The notes under the pieces: model-generated
Databases searched by the model: none
Told to the model about the DNA's origin: nothing
What the model saw: the letters and a program-made list of their open reading frames with translations, nothing else
Made by a program: the position numbers and the translations under genes
From: Methanolobus sp. ZRKC5
GTDB taxonomy: Archaea > Halobacteriota > Methanosarcinia > Methanosarcinales > Methanosarcinaceae
Direction: 5' to 3'
DNA length: 64,000 bases
Assembly (NCBI RefSeq): GCF_038446525.1
Contig: NZ_CP151792.1
Span: 2,418,001-2,482,000, forward strand
Shown here: piece after piece, positions 9,549 to 18,249 of the stretch
Layout: every line of letters starts with the position of its first letter
Position numbering within the stretch: the first letter of the stretch is position 1

Positions 9549-10684
9549 TCTTATATTTTTTAATCATGTTATCTAGGTCATCTGTTGACGATATTAACAT
9601 TAAATTACAATTACCCATATTTGCAGCCATTTGCAACTTTTTGAGACTAATCTTACAAAATAGAAGCAAATGTAGTTTGATTAACAAGTTAAGTCCTTTA
9701 CTTCGTTTTTTTCCATGTTCTAGCCTCCTGAAAAGATCATGATACACAACCCTGACTTTAAAAAGGTACATGTAAGGTATTGATATTATTGAATAAACTA
9801 CAGGGAACAAAAAACTTTTCAAATAACTAACATATCCAATTGAATGTATTTCACTTACTGATCTATACAAAGAATAAGATAGTATAAAAAACCAAGAATG
9901 CATAAAATTATGTTCAGGGATTTTTCTACATTTTTATATAATTCATCGGATTTAGATACGGCGTTCATCAATAATATAAGCCCTATAATCCCGGCTATGA
10001 ATATCTCAACAACCAATGAAAATGAACTAATAATAATAATAATCTCTACAAGCGTTATTAGTTTTATATTTTTCAGAATTAATCTTTTCCAGAAACCATG
10101 TTCTAAGTTATTCATTGCAACAAATATACCAATTGGTAACCCTGAAAAAATAAACCATATTGTTGTTTCTTTAAGGTCACTTATATCCCACAATTCAAAG
10201 TAATAAAGGAGATATATAAACAAAGATAGGTAGACGAAATACCAGAAGAAATACGAAAATATTATTCTTTTAAAAAAAGATTTAATGACTTGAAAAAACG
10301 AAATTCTTGCTTCCTTTATGGACAAAATTATTATAATGAGTAATATGGATAAAAATATTGATACTATTTCTCTGTTTGTTAAAACATCCATATTTAAAAG
10401 TAACTCCTGAGTAGGTTTGCATATTAAGATACAACAACCACGCATAAATATTTTTCACTGTTTATGTCCATGACAAATAGCGTACAAAAAAATAGAGTTC
10501 CTATATCCCCTTACCCACATGAAATGTCTTGAATTTGAACCTTGCATACTCTTCCACACAATAAAACAAACAATAGAAGATAACACCCTACTTGTTTTCC
10601 TTCAAATAATTTAAAAATACATACATTGCCGAAGAAACCTTAAAGAACATTGTTGCTGTAAAACAGCGTATACGAGGCTTTCAA

Positions 10685-11638
10685 ATGGAACATTGTCATT
10701 CAAAAGAAGAAAAACTTCAGAATCCTATCAGACCGGCTAAGATTACCGAAAACATGAGCGTTGACGAACTTGTACATGCCATTGATGGCTGCGCTTTTGG
10801 TGCTGGAAAACTAGCTGATGCTGCTGATATTTATACCGAGATGCTTGCCAAGGGATCTACCAGTTTCTTCGGGTTGGCAGGTGCAATGGTGCCTGCGGGA
10901 ATGCGGGACATAGTTACAGACCTCATAAAAGATGGTTATATTGACGTGCTGGTAACCACCGGTGCCAACATGGTGCATGAGATAGTTGAATCGATGGGAC
11001 TGCATCACTACAAGGGCTGTGCCGACTGTGATGATATCGAACTTAAGCACGATGAGATAAACAGGATATACGATGTCTACCTTCCAGAGCCTTACTTTGT
11101 TGATTTTGAAGAGAAATTGAAAGCAATTCTATCAGATATAGGTCCTGAGACCATCTCTATCAGAGAATTAATGACACATCTTGGAAACAATATAGATGAC
11201 AAGGATTCGATATTAAGGGCTGCAGCCGACATGAACGTTCCTGTCTACTGTCCTGCAATACAGGACTCAATGATAGGACTTCAGGCATGGCTCTACAAGC
11301 AGAAAAACCCACTGAACGTTGATGCTTTTGCAGACATGAGAGAGATAATCGATCACTGCTACGAGGCAAAGAATCCAGGAGCAGTGCTTATCGGTGGCGG
11401 TGTCCCGAAGAACTATATCTTCCAGTCAATGCTAGTCACTCATCAGGAATTCGAGTATGCCATACAGCTTACAATGGACACACCGGAAACAGGCGGACTC
11501 AGCGGTGCAACCCTCGATGAAGCACGTTCCTGGGGCAAGGTCAGCGAAACCGCACGCTCAGTAACCGTCCACTCAGATGCAACAATAACACTTCCGATCA
11601 TGGTCGCTGCAGCAAGAAGCAGACTTGCAAATTTGTAA
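10685..11638 (+). CDS. dys: Deoxyhypusine synthase family protein
   Basis: A 317-residue NAD-dependent enzyme of the deoxyhypusine synthase family. These enzymes move the aminobutyl group of spermidine to a lysine of translation factor aIF5A. Visible motifs are NAD-binding [12 protein letters not shown], the GGGVPK loop and the active-site segment [23 protein letters not shown], in which the SWGK lysine corresponds to the catalytic lysine of the family. The start at 10685 is preceded by GAGG at good spacing, and a TATA-like ATTTAAAAATAC lies near 10605. Only 23 bp separate it from pyrF, so they form an operon. Some archaea carry divergent paralogues of this family, so the exact substrate is less certain than the family. 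Confidence 0.88.
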   Translation: MEHCHSKEEKLQNPIRPAKITENMSVDELVHAIDGCAFGAGKLADAADIYTEMLAKGSTSFFGLAGAMVPAGMRDIVTDLIKDGYIDVLVTTGANMVHEIVESMGLHHYKGCADCDDIELKHDEINRIYDVYLPEPYFVDFEEKLKAILSDIGPETISIRELMTHLGNNIDDKDSILRAAADMNVPVYCPAIQDSMIGLQAWLYKQKNPLNVDAFADMREIIDHCYEAKNPGAVLIGGGVPKNYIFQSMLVTHQEFEYAIQLTMDTPETGGLSGATLDEARSWGKVSETARSVTVHSDATITLPIMVAAARSRLANL

Positions 11639-11661
11639 AAAACATATCCAGGAGCAGTTAC

Positions 11662-12315
11662 ATGGAAAAGAACACAAGACTTATACTTGCACTTGATGTC
11701 ACAGACAGGGAAGAAGCCATAAAGATATCCGAAAAAGTTGCCGAATATGTGGATGCAATCAAAATTGGCTACCCTCTGGCTCTTGCAACTGGAATGGAAA
11801 TAATAGGCCAGCTATCAAAATACGCACCTATAATTGCGGATTTCAAGGTTGCTGACATACCAAACACGAACCGGCTTATCTGCGAACAGGTATTCAAGGC
11901 AGGTGCTGATGCTGTAATTGTCCAGGGATTCACAGGACATGACAGTCTTGAAGCAGCTGTTAAACTTGCAAAAGAGCAGAAAAAAGATATCTTCGTAGTT
12001 ACTGAAATGAGCCACCCAGGTGCCCTTGATTTCATGCAACAGGTTGGAGAAGGCATTGCAAAAATGGCAGCCGATGCAGATGCTTCAGGTGTCGTTGCAC
12101 CTGCAACCCGTCCGCAGCGTGTTACTGAAATAAGGAAGATAATAGGAAACAAGCTTTCAATAATCTCACCCGGAGTGGGTGCACAGGGCGGCACAGCTTC
12201 CGATGTCATAAAAGCAGGTGCCGACTGGGTAATCGTTGGCAGGAGTATTTACCAGTCAGATGAACCTGAAATGGCTGCCAAAAAAATAGTTGACGAGATT
12301 AAAGAAGTCATCTGA
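11662..12315 (+). CDS. pyrF: Orotidine 5'-phosphate decarboxylase
   Basis: A 217-residue TIM-barrel enzyme that converts OMP to UMP, the last step of pyrimidine synthesis. Diagnostic residues are the LALDVTDR start strand, the catalytic [11 protein letters not shown] (Asp-x-Lys-x-x-Asp), VVAPATRP, the phosphate-binding SPGVGAQGG and IVGRSIYQ. Length is typical of the archaeal form. The start has CCAGGAGC upstream. It is the second gene after dys. A C/D-box sRNA begins 16 bases after its stop and may be processed from the same transcript. Confidence 0.96.
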   Translation: MEKNTRLILALDVTDREEAIKISEKVAEYVDAIKIGYPLALATGMEIIGQLSKYAPIIADFKVADIPNTNRLICEQVFKAGADAVIVQGFTGHDSLEAAVKLAKEQKKDIFVVTEMSHPGALDFMQQVGEGIAKMAADADASGVVAPATRPQRVTEIRKIIGNKLSIISPGVGAQGGTASDVIKAGADWVIVGRSIYQSDEPEMAAKKIVDEIKEVI

Positions 12316-12330
12316 TATTTAATTTGAACT

Positions 12331-12395
12331 TGTGTGCCAATGATGATAAAACCAAATCTGATATATGATGAACCCTATGAGTACTGAGGCACACA
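12331..12395 (+). ncRNA. C/D-box sRNA (2'-O-methylation guide)
   Basis: A complete archaeal C/D-box layout in 65 nt. It has terminal stem TGTGTGCC/GGCACACA, box C ATGATGA (12340-12346), an 11-nt guide, box D' CTGA (12358-12361), a 3-nt spacer, box C' ATGATGA (12365-12371), a 12-nt guide and box D CTGA (12384-12387). By the D+5 rule the D' guide would direct methylation of the G in target 5'-AUUUGGUUUUA. The D guide would direct it to the fifth base (C) in 5'-UACUCAUAGGGU. The targets were not searched. It lies between the convergent ends of pyrF and the coiled-coil gene. Confidence 0.85.
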
Positions 12396-12397
12396 TA

Positions 12398-13861
12398 TCA
12401 TCCTATTAATTCCAGATTCTGTTTGAGGATCTGAGAAAATACCTCATTCTTTTTAACATCAGACTTTGCTTCCTCAAGACTCATTTTAAGACCTGAGATC
12501 GAGTTTTCAAGACTCTGTATATAGATAGTCTGCTGTTCCATTTTGTTATTGAGCTTCTTGATATCAAGATTCTGACGATGGATAGTGACATGGTTACCAA
12601 TTTCATTGTTAGTTTTCTCAACCATTTCTTCAAGCTCTTTTCTTTTGGATTCCATCTCTGCAAGAGTTTTTTCCATACTCCCTTCAAGTCTTGTATTTTC
12701 CTCACTTCTAAACCTTAGCTTTTCATCCTCAGCTTCAAGCTCGGTTTTCCTCTCTTTCAGAGCCTTCATCTCATCCTGGAAAGCAAGTTCCTTTTCTTTG
12801 TGAAGCTGGATATTTTCCTCATGCTTTAACATGAGTTTTTCATCCTCACCCACAAGCTCGGCTTTCTTATCCTCCAGAGCCTTAACCTCGTTCTGGAAAG
12901 CTATTTCCTTCTCCTTATGAGCCCTTACGCCTTCTTCATACTTTAGCCTGGAAGCTTCAAGTTCATCTGTCTTTGGACCAAGTTCAACGAGCTCTGTATG
13001 TATGTTTTCTTTTATTATCCCTATTGAAGAACGTTTTTCAGTGAGTAGTGCTTCTTCATCCTCAAGTTCAGACCTGAGTGTCTCAATATCCGCACGCTTG
13101 CGATTGAGCTCTTTCAATTCAGAATAATAACTGGACTTTATGGCCTCAACGGCTGCAGGATAAGTAATATCTGACAGCTCAAGGGAGATTTCCTCACCTG
13201 CTGAAAGTTTTTCCTCTAAAGACCGGCATTTTTCATCAAGCTCATTTTTCTGCTGCTTGTACTGTTTTAGCTCATTATCGTAGGCCGATCTTAGGGAAGA
13301 TAATTCTTCCATTTCTGAAGTGTACTCAGCAAGTTCTTTTTCATATCCAATTCTTGAGTCTTCAAACTCTTTAGCCTGAACTTCAAACACAGAACGCTTT
13401 TGTTCAAATGCAGTAATCTTCTTTTCGAGTTCTGCTGTCTGCTCAGGAGGGATGGACCTTTCAGCCCTCTGCACAGCAGACTTAATTATCGCGCATTTAT
13501 TCCTAAGCACTTTTTCCTGTTCGGAAAATTGACTTTTGAGTTCATCAAGTTCTTTCTGTTTTTCCTCATATTCACTGATATCGGATTCATAGCGCGTTTT
13601 TATTTCAGAAAGCACAGACTCTTTTTGGACAAGGTACTCTATCTCTGATTCCGGCACACTGTGAACAGATTCCTGATTTGCAGGGACATGAACTGAATTA
13701 TCCCCTGGCATGTAGTTTTGCGGACTGGAGGAAGATACATCTTGTGCTACCCCCTTTTCCCTATCATCTGTTGCAATGGGTTTTCTATAAATATTCGGAG
13801 TGAAAACCTTAGATGATTTTTCAGACTTCTTTTTTCCCCCTGACCAATTAGATGAGTTCAT
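12398..13861 (-). CDS. Long coiled-coil protein, partner of MamK-like actin
   Basis: A 487-residue soluble protein. The first ~70 residues are polar and low-complexity (NSSNWSGGKKKSEKSS, then a Ser/Pro-rich stretch). Nearly everything from about residue 75 to 480 is predicted coiled coil, rich in Glu, Lys and Leu, with near-repeats such as EENIQLHKEKELAFQ. No enzymatic motif is seen. Its ATG overlaps the stop of the upstream actin-like gene by four bases, so both are co-translated. The pairing and shape suggest a filament adaptor, cross-linker or spacer, comparable in role to coiled-coil partners of bacterial actins. This role is inferred; I do not recognise a named family. Confidence 0.75.
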   Translation of the reverse strand: MNSSNWSGGKKKSEKSSKVFTPNIYRKPIATDDREKGVAQDVSSSSPQNYMPGDNSVHVPANQESVHSVPESEIEYLVQKESVLSEIKTRYESDISEYEEKQKELDELKSQFSEQEKVLRNKCAIIKSAVQRAERSIPPEQTAELEKKITAFEQKRSVFEVQAKEFEDSRIGYEKELAEYTSEMEELSSLRSAYDNELKQYKQQKNELDEKCRSLEEKLSAGEEISLELSDITYPAAVEAIKSSYYSELKELNRKRADIETLRSELEDEEALLTEKRSSIGIIKENIHTELVELGPKTDELEASRLKYEEGVRAHKEKEIAFQNEVKALEDKKAELVGEDEKLMLKHEENIQLHKEKELAFQDEMKALKERKTELEAEDEKLRFRSEENTRLEGSMEKTLAEMESKRKELEEMVEKTNNEIGNHVTIHRQNLDIKKLNNKMEQQTIYIQSLENSISGLKMSLEEAKSDVKKNEVFSQILKQNLELIG

Positions 13862-14898
13862 AATATCAATTCCTTATCCTGTTTCCCGGCACGTAGTTGT
13901 TGCCAGAATTCCAGCGGCATGTTTCTGGCAAGTTCCAGTGCACCTTCAGAAATACCAAACGTAGAGTCTAAGTCAAGGAAAACTTTACCTCCACCAAGCT
14001 CTTTAAGTTCGTGCTCAATAAAGGTACCAAGGCCAGGCAGATTACTTGTACCTCCAAATATGTGGATATTGTTCCGTATGGACTCACGTATCTCAGGATC
14101 CACATCGGATAACATCCTGGTAATCCCTGAAACAACATCAGTTAACACAAACTCACATGAGATCTGCATTTCTTCAGCTATTGATTCCTGAATAGTGCCA
14201 TTTTCAAGGGGAATGTCTACAACACATTGATCTGAACAAGAACCAAGATATCCATACTCTTCTTTCCAACCCATAGCAAGTTCTTCTGTGATCCTTGAAT
14301 CCGGCCATCTTTCATTGATAAGCTTGACTATTTCACTATCGATATTTTTTCCGGCACATGGAAGGCTCAGGCAATCATCTTCTTGCGGGATATTGCTGTT
14401 AATAACGCAAATGTCTGTTTTATGAGAACCTATATCCACTATTAGTCCCCCTTCCAGAAGCGATTTTTTGTAAGCTATGCAAAAAAGTTCATCTACAACC
14501 ATTGCACCTGAAAATATCTCACTGAAAAGCTCCAGAAGCTTGATTTTGTATTCCCTGCCAGCATTTGAAGGAACACCTATCATTGCATAGGTACTATCTT
14601 TAGCAGGATTAACAGCATGTTTATTAAGAAAGTGTTTTAAAAACTTCTTAAAATGAAGAACATCATCTTCTTCTTTCAATTCACTTTTAAGGAAGTATTG
14701 GATAGTGCCATTTTCCAATGCCACAGCCTCTTTTCCGGATAGTATGCTCTCTTCAGGGTCTTCACTATCTTTCTGCAAAAAAGCTATTGCAGTTCTCTCA
14801 GAGAATTTTTTACCATCGCTGGTGCAAACCGATGTTTTGAACATACCCACGTCTATCCCAAGATACAGGCATCTACTATTGTTGTCAAACTCCTCCAT
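13858..14898 (-). CDS. MamK/MreB-type actin-like ATPase
   Basis: A 346-residue actin-superfamily protein whose whole length resembles the magnetosome actin MamK as I recall it. Features are phosphate-1 GIDVGMFKTSVCTSDGKKF, AMIGVPSNAG and the VVDELF segment carrying the presumed catalytic Glu (MamK: VVSEPF). Phosphate-2 is VDIGSHKTDICVI, the adenosine motif is FGGTSNLPGLG, and the tail is STFGISEGALELARNMPLEFW (split here for length). The phosphate loops are not canonical (GTSHT-like and GAGTTD are replaced by GMFKT and GSHKTD), so nucleotide handling may differ. The family forms ATP-dependent cytoplasmic filaments that position organelles or plasmids. A coiled-coil gene overlaps downstream and polyphosphate genes lie upstream on the same strand. 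It is not a magnetosome cluster. Confidence 0.8.
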   Translation of the reverse strand: MEEFDNNSRCLYLGIDVGMFKTSVCTSDGKKFSERTAIAFLQKDSEDPEESILSGKEAVALENGTIQYFLKSELKEEDDVLHFKKFLKHFLNKHAVNPAKDSTYAMIGVPSNAGREYKIKLLELFSEIFSGAMVVDELFCIAYKKSLLEGGLIVDIGSHKTDICVINSNIPQEDDCLSLPCAGKNIDSEIVKLINERWPDSRITEELAMGWKEEYGYLGSCSDQCVVDIPLENGTIQESIAEEMQISCEFVLTDVVSGITRMLSDVDPEIRESIRNNIHIFGGTSNLPGLGTFIEHELKELGGGKVFLDLDSTFGISEGALELARNMPLEFWQQLRAGKQDKELIL

Positions 14899-14948
14899 AT
14901 GATCTACCAGGTTTTAGTTAAGTCCCATGAATTTGAAGTAACTCTATC

Positions 14949-14999
14949 ATGGAATTATTTCCATGCTATGGAATCTTATTAAATCAGTATTTATATATT
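14949..14999 (-). promoter_or_regulatory. TATA box and inverted-repeat operator upstream of the actin-like gene
   Basis: On the minus strand TAATATATAA (14990-14999) is a good TATA box, predicting a start near 14965. Overlapping that point are three alternating half-sites, ATGGAA (14949-14954), TTCCAT (14959-14964) and ATGGAA (14968-14973), forming two nested palindromes. This arrangement is expected for a repressor site, but the regulator is unknown. Confidence 0.45.
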
Positions 15000-15131
15000 A
15001 TGAACATGGGATTTCATTCTATGGCGATGAATAAACATAAAAAAAATAGAGAAAAGGTAAGAAATAGATACTGTCGCCATTAAACAAGCTTTCTAGTTCT
15101 ATGAACAAAATAAGATATATATTCAGCTGAA

Positions 15132-16025
15132 TTATATATAACTCTCTTTATGCTTTTTGTACAAAACGTGTATGATACCATCTGCAAGACCCAGTTGAGG
15201 TACATGCATATGATTGATATTGCCCCATTTCATAACAGAATAATATATTTTTGAAGCAGGTACGATAACATCAGCCCTGTCCGGACGCAGACCTATTTTT
15301 GTTATACGCTGCTCCAGTGTAAAACCTTTAAGATATTTATTAAGATCCTTAATATCCTTATCCATTAGAAGAGTACCATCCTTCCTGCCGGACATACGAA
15401 AGAGCTTGTTGATATTGCCACCGCTTCCAATAGCATAATCTGGCATGTGATCACGGGTCACACTTTTCACCCAGCGTTTCATCTCATTCCAATCATGTTT
15501 TGTAACAATGCCTTCAAGCATTCGAATGGTACCGATATTAAATGACCTGTAGGCAAAAACCTTCCCGCCTTTAAAGAGTATCAATTCAGTACTACCACCA
15601 CCCACATCAATGTGGAGATAGGTCGAATCACTGCTTCCAAGTAGTTTTTCTATACGATTTGAATAAATTATTTTTGCTTCTTTCCTTCCGCTTATAACTT
15701 TAAGGTCAATACCACTTTTTTTCTTTATCAAAGAAACGATCTCATCGCTATTTTCAGCCTCTCTCATTGCTGAAGTTGCACATGCCATAAAATCAATTGG
15801 TTCATATGCATCCATAAGATGTCGAAATGCGATCATTGTACTTACAAGATGAGAAACCTTTTCCGGGGATATATTATTATGAACGAATGCATCTTCACCA
15901 AGGCGGATGGGCATTCGCATAAAGGATATCTTTTCATAAACTGGATCTACGCCTTCAGAATCAACTCTTGACAAAAGCAACCTCACCGCATTCGAACCAA
16001 CATCTATAGCCGCAAATTTCATCAA
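15132..16025 (-). CDS. ppx: Short exopolyphosphatase Ppx/GppA family (ASKHA domain only)
   Basis: A 297-residue Ppx/GppA-type phosphatase that hydrolyses terminal phosphates of polyphosphate or pppGpp-like molecules. It shows the phosphate-1 motif AAIDVGSNAVRLL, ATSAMREAEN, LHIDVGGGSTELILF and AIGSGGNINKL. Full-length bacterial Ppx has about 500 residues with a C-terminal HD domain; this one stops after the ASKHA domain. A separate CYTH-HD protein at 25469-26722 carries an HD domain of that kind. The start overlaps the ppk1 stop (ATGATG), giving a tight ppk-ppx operon, the classical arrangement for polyphosphate turnover. Confidence 0.88.
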   Translation of the reverse strand: MMKFAAIDVGSNAVRLLLSRVDSEGVDPVYEKISFMRMPIRLGEDAFVHNNISPEKVSHLVSTMIAFRHLMDAYEPIDFMACATSAMREAENSDEIVSLIKKKSGIDLKVISGRKEAKIIYSNRIEKLLGSSDSTYLHIDVGGGSTELILFKGGKVFAYRSFNIGTIRMLEGIVTKHDWNEMKRWVKSVTRDHMPDYAIGSGGNINKLFRMSGRKDGTLLMDKDIKDLNKYLKGFTLEQRITKIGLRPDRADVIVPASKIYYSVMKWGNINHMHVPQLGLADGIIHVLYKKHKESYI

Positions 16026-18091
16026 ACATCTCCATTGTTCAATTGCCTTTCAAGGAAATCATAAATATCGTTCTGAGTACGACAGGGTTTTTCCCCATCT
16101 GTTCTGTATTTATTATCCTGAAGGTCGTTGATTATTCTCGCCTTTCTGTTGTCCATAAACTGTATGTTCATGTATTCTTTCAACTCTTCCTGAAGAGACC
16201 TATCATATATGGGGGTTGCAACTTCCACACGTCTGTCAAGATTTCTTACCATCCAGTCAGCTGATGAAATAAAATATCTTTCATCATCATTGTTGCAGAA
16301 AATGAAAATACGTGAATGTTCAAGGTATCTGTCAACGATGCTGATGACCTCGATATTCTCACTGAGCCCTTTAACACCAGGAACAAGTGAACATATACCC
16401 CTGATGACCAGTTTTACCCTGACCCCGGCCTTGCTGGCATCATACAATTTATTGATCATCTCGCTATCCACAAGACTATTCATCTTAGCATGAATGTACG
16501 CAGGCTTCCCTGATCTTGCATTATCTACTTCATTTTCAATATATTTTTTGAACGTCTTGCGCATTTGAAGGGGAGCAACAATGAGATGTTTGTACTCATA
16601 TACTTTATAATTATGACTGAAGAAATCAAAAGCCTTTTCCACTTCAAACGTAAGATCAGGATTTGCAGTCATAAGCATATGGTCACAGTAGAGCTTTGCA
16701 GTAGATTCATTGAAATTACCTGTGCCGATACATGAATAACGAACAGGAACATCATCCTCATTCCTGGTAATATGGCAAAGTTTTGAATGTACTTTCAGAC
16801 CAGGTACGCCATCAATTATTCTTGCACCCGCATCTTCGAGTTTCTGGGTCCAGTAAATATTAGATTCCTCATCAAACCTTGCCTGAAGCTCAATTACAAC
16901 AGTAACAGTTTTGCCGTTTTTAATTGCATTAATAAGTGCATTGATAACATTGGAATTTTTGGCAACCCTGTAAAGAGTGATCTTTATGCTTGAAACATGC
17001 GGGTCAATTGCTGCCTCTCTTAGCAGATCGATGAAATAATCAAAGGATTGATATGGATAATGGAGCAAAATATCATGCCCCTTTATAGCACTAAAGAGAC
17101 TCTTGTGACTTACGAAGTATTTATGTGGCAAAGGATGTTTTGGCTCATAATAGAAGGAATCCGAACCAATTTTGGGAAAGCTCATGAAATCCTTTGCATT
17201 ATGATATTTGCCACCGGGAACAAGATTTTCGAAATTTTCGATACCCAGCCTCTTCAGAGTAAAATCAAGCAGGTAGTAAGGCATGTCCTTGTCATAAACA
17301 AAACGAACGGGCTGGCCTTTTTTTCTTTCCTCAAGACTCGCGGATACCTTTTCAAAGAAACTTTTAGTTACATCATCATCAATGTCGAGTTCAGCATCCC
17401 GTGTAAGCTTGATCGTATACGCAGCGATTGAATCATAATCAAAAATTGAAAAAATGTCATCAAGACCAAAACGAATCACATCATCCAGCATTATGACACA
17501 TTTCCTGTCGCCTGAATCTGGAAGATTTATATATCGGGGGAGTACATCAGCAGGAACCTCGATAAGAGCAAATTTTGAAGTTTGTGGATCCCATTTTTTC
17601 TGGACATCAATTAAAAGGTAAAGAACCTGATTTTTTAGATAAGGGAAATCGGGGATATCCTTCAGTATGACAGGAATGAGACGTGGCCTTACTTTTTCCA
17701 GGAAGTATTCTTTAACAAAAGCTTTCTGGCTACCATCGAGTTGTGTTTCATCAACAATGAAGATGTTATGCTCTGCCAATTCCTTTGTTAATCCAGTGAA
17801 CACTTTATCAAAATCATCGCGCAGTGTCAGTACCGTTTTATGTACCTGTTTCATGACTTTTTTCGGTGCAACTCCAACCACAGCTTTGGACTTCACCCCC
17901 GCATCTATCATGCGCTGCAGAGTCCCAACCCTTACACTGAAAAACTCGTCAAGGTTCGAAGAAAAAATACCAAGAAACTTCAAACGTTCCAGTAATGGGA
18001 CTTGTGGGTCTTTTGCTTCCTGAAGGACTCTTTCATTAAATGAAAGCCAGCTTATTTCCCTGTTGATATAATCATCTACTTCTTTGGACAT
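16022..18091 (-). CDS. ppk1: Polyphosphate kinase 1
   Basis: A 689-residue PPK1 that polymerises the gamma-phosphate of ATP into long-chain polyphosphate reversibly. Domain order is the N-terminal helical domain (NREISWLSFNERVLQEA), the head domain, then two phospholipase-D-like C domains. Catalytic region GLKVHSKLCHITR contains the His that is autophosphorylated; IGTGNFNEST, the ARFDEESNIYW loop and AKMNSLVD are also typical. I chose the start MSKEVDDYINREIS at 18091; the 32-codon extension to 18187 is hydrophobic and unlike family starts. The gene overlaps ppx by four bases. TATA-like sequences lie in the AT-rich 18120-18240 region. Confidence 0.95.
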   Translation of the reverse strand: MSKEVDDYINREISWLSFNERVLQEAKDPQVPLLERLKFLGIFSSNLDEFFSVRVGTLQRMIDAGVKSKAVVGVAPKKVMKQVHKTVLTLRDDFDKVFTGLTKELAEHNIFIVDETQLDGSQKAFVKEYFLEKVRPRLIPVILKDIPDFPYLKNQVLYLLIDVQKKWDPQTSKFALIEVPADVLPRYINLPDSGDRKCVIMLDDVIRFGLDDIFSIFDYDSIAAYTIKLTRDAELDIDDDVTKSFFEKVSASLEERKKGQPVRFVYDKDMPYYLLDFTLKRLGIENFENLVPGGKYHNAKDFMSFPKIGSDSFYYEPKHPLPHKYFVSHKSLFSAIKGHDILLHYPYQSFDYFIDLLREAAIDPHVSSIKITLYRVAKNSNVINALINAIKNGKTVTVVIELQARFDEESNIYWTQKLEDAGARIIDGVPGLKVHSKLCHITRNEDDVPVRYSCIGTGNFNESTAKLYCDHMLMTANPDLTFEVEKAFDFFSHNYKVYEYKHLIVAPLQMRKTFKKYIENEVDNARSGKPAYIHAKMNSLVDSEMINKLYDASKAGVRVKLVIRGICSLVPGVKGLSENIEVISIVDRYLEHSRIFIFCNNDDERYFISSADWMVRNLDRRVEVATPIYDRSLQEELKEYMNIQFMDNRKARIINDLQDNKYRTDGEKPCRTQNDIYDFLERQLNNGDV

Positions 18092-18249
18092 AAGAATCAG
18101 TTTTTTAAATTTTGAAAACGTAAGAATACTGTCGTATTTTAATAAAACTACAGCTATCCTATTATATAGCACTTTATACAGATTCATATATAGTCATACA
18201 TAGTACAATATAGATTTTTATAGCCAATACCAGTCTGAAGGAATCCTCT

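Larger units (their letters stand above)
8361..10391 (-). pseudogene. Multi-pass membrane protein gene, frameshifted and interrupted by IS5 copy 1
   Basis: Reading starts at MDVLTNREIVSIFL (10391) and runs through several hydrophobic segments. The frame breaks in a run of six T near 9885, where the other frame continues the same protein (FILSYSLYRSVSEI). Adding one T restores the join. The frame then runs into the IS at 9548. Joining across the IS, keeping one TCTT, gives a natural end (MIKKYK-SILSQDTSLKNE, stop at 8361-8363). The sum of 843 + 38 + 1 bases is exactly 294 codons, which supports this reconstruction. The product is an unrecognised protein with five to six membrane segments and a charged C-terminal tail. 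It could still be made in truncated form. Confidence 0.75.

Noticed and set aside
10500-10600. tRNA-like T-loop on the minus strand (GGTTCAAATTC)
   Set aside because: No acceptor, D or anticodon stem can be formed around it.
12372-12383. Elongator tRNA-Met C34 as target of the D guide
   Set aside because: The predicted modified C falls in CAU, but the flanking bases do not form a tRNA anticodon stem. The tRNA sequence is not available, so the target is left open.
12398-14898. Magnetosome gene cluster
   Set aside because: Only the actin resembles a magnetosome protein; no MamA/B/E/I/M/O/P/Q-type gene is nearby.
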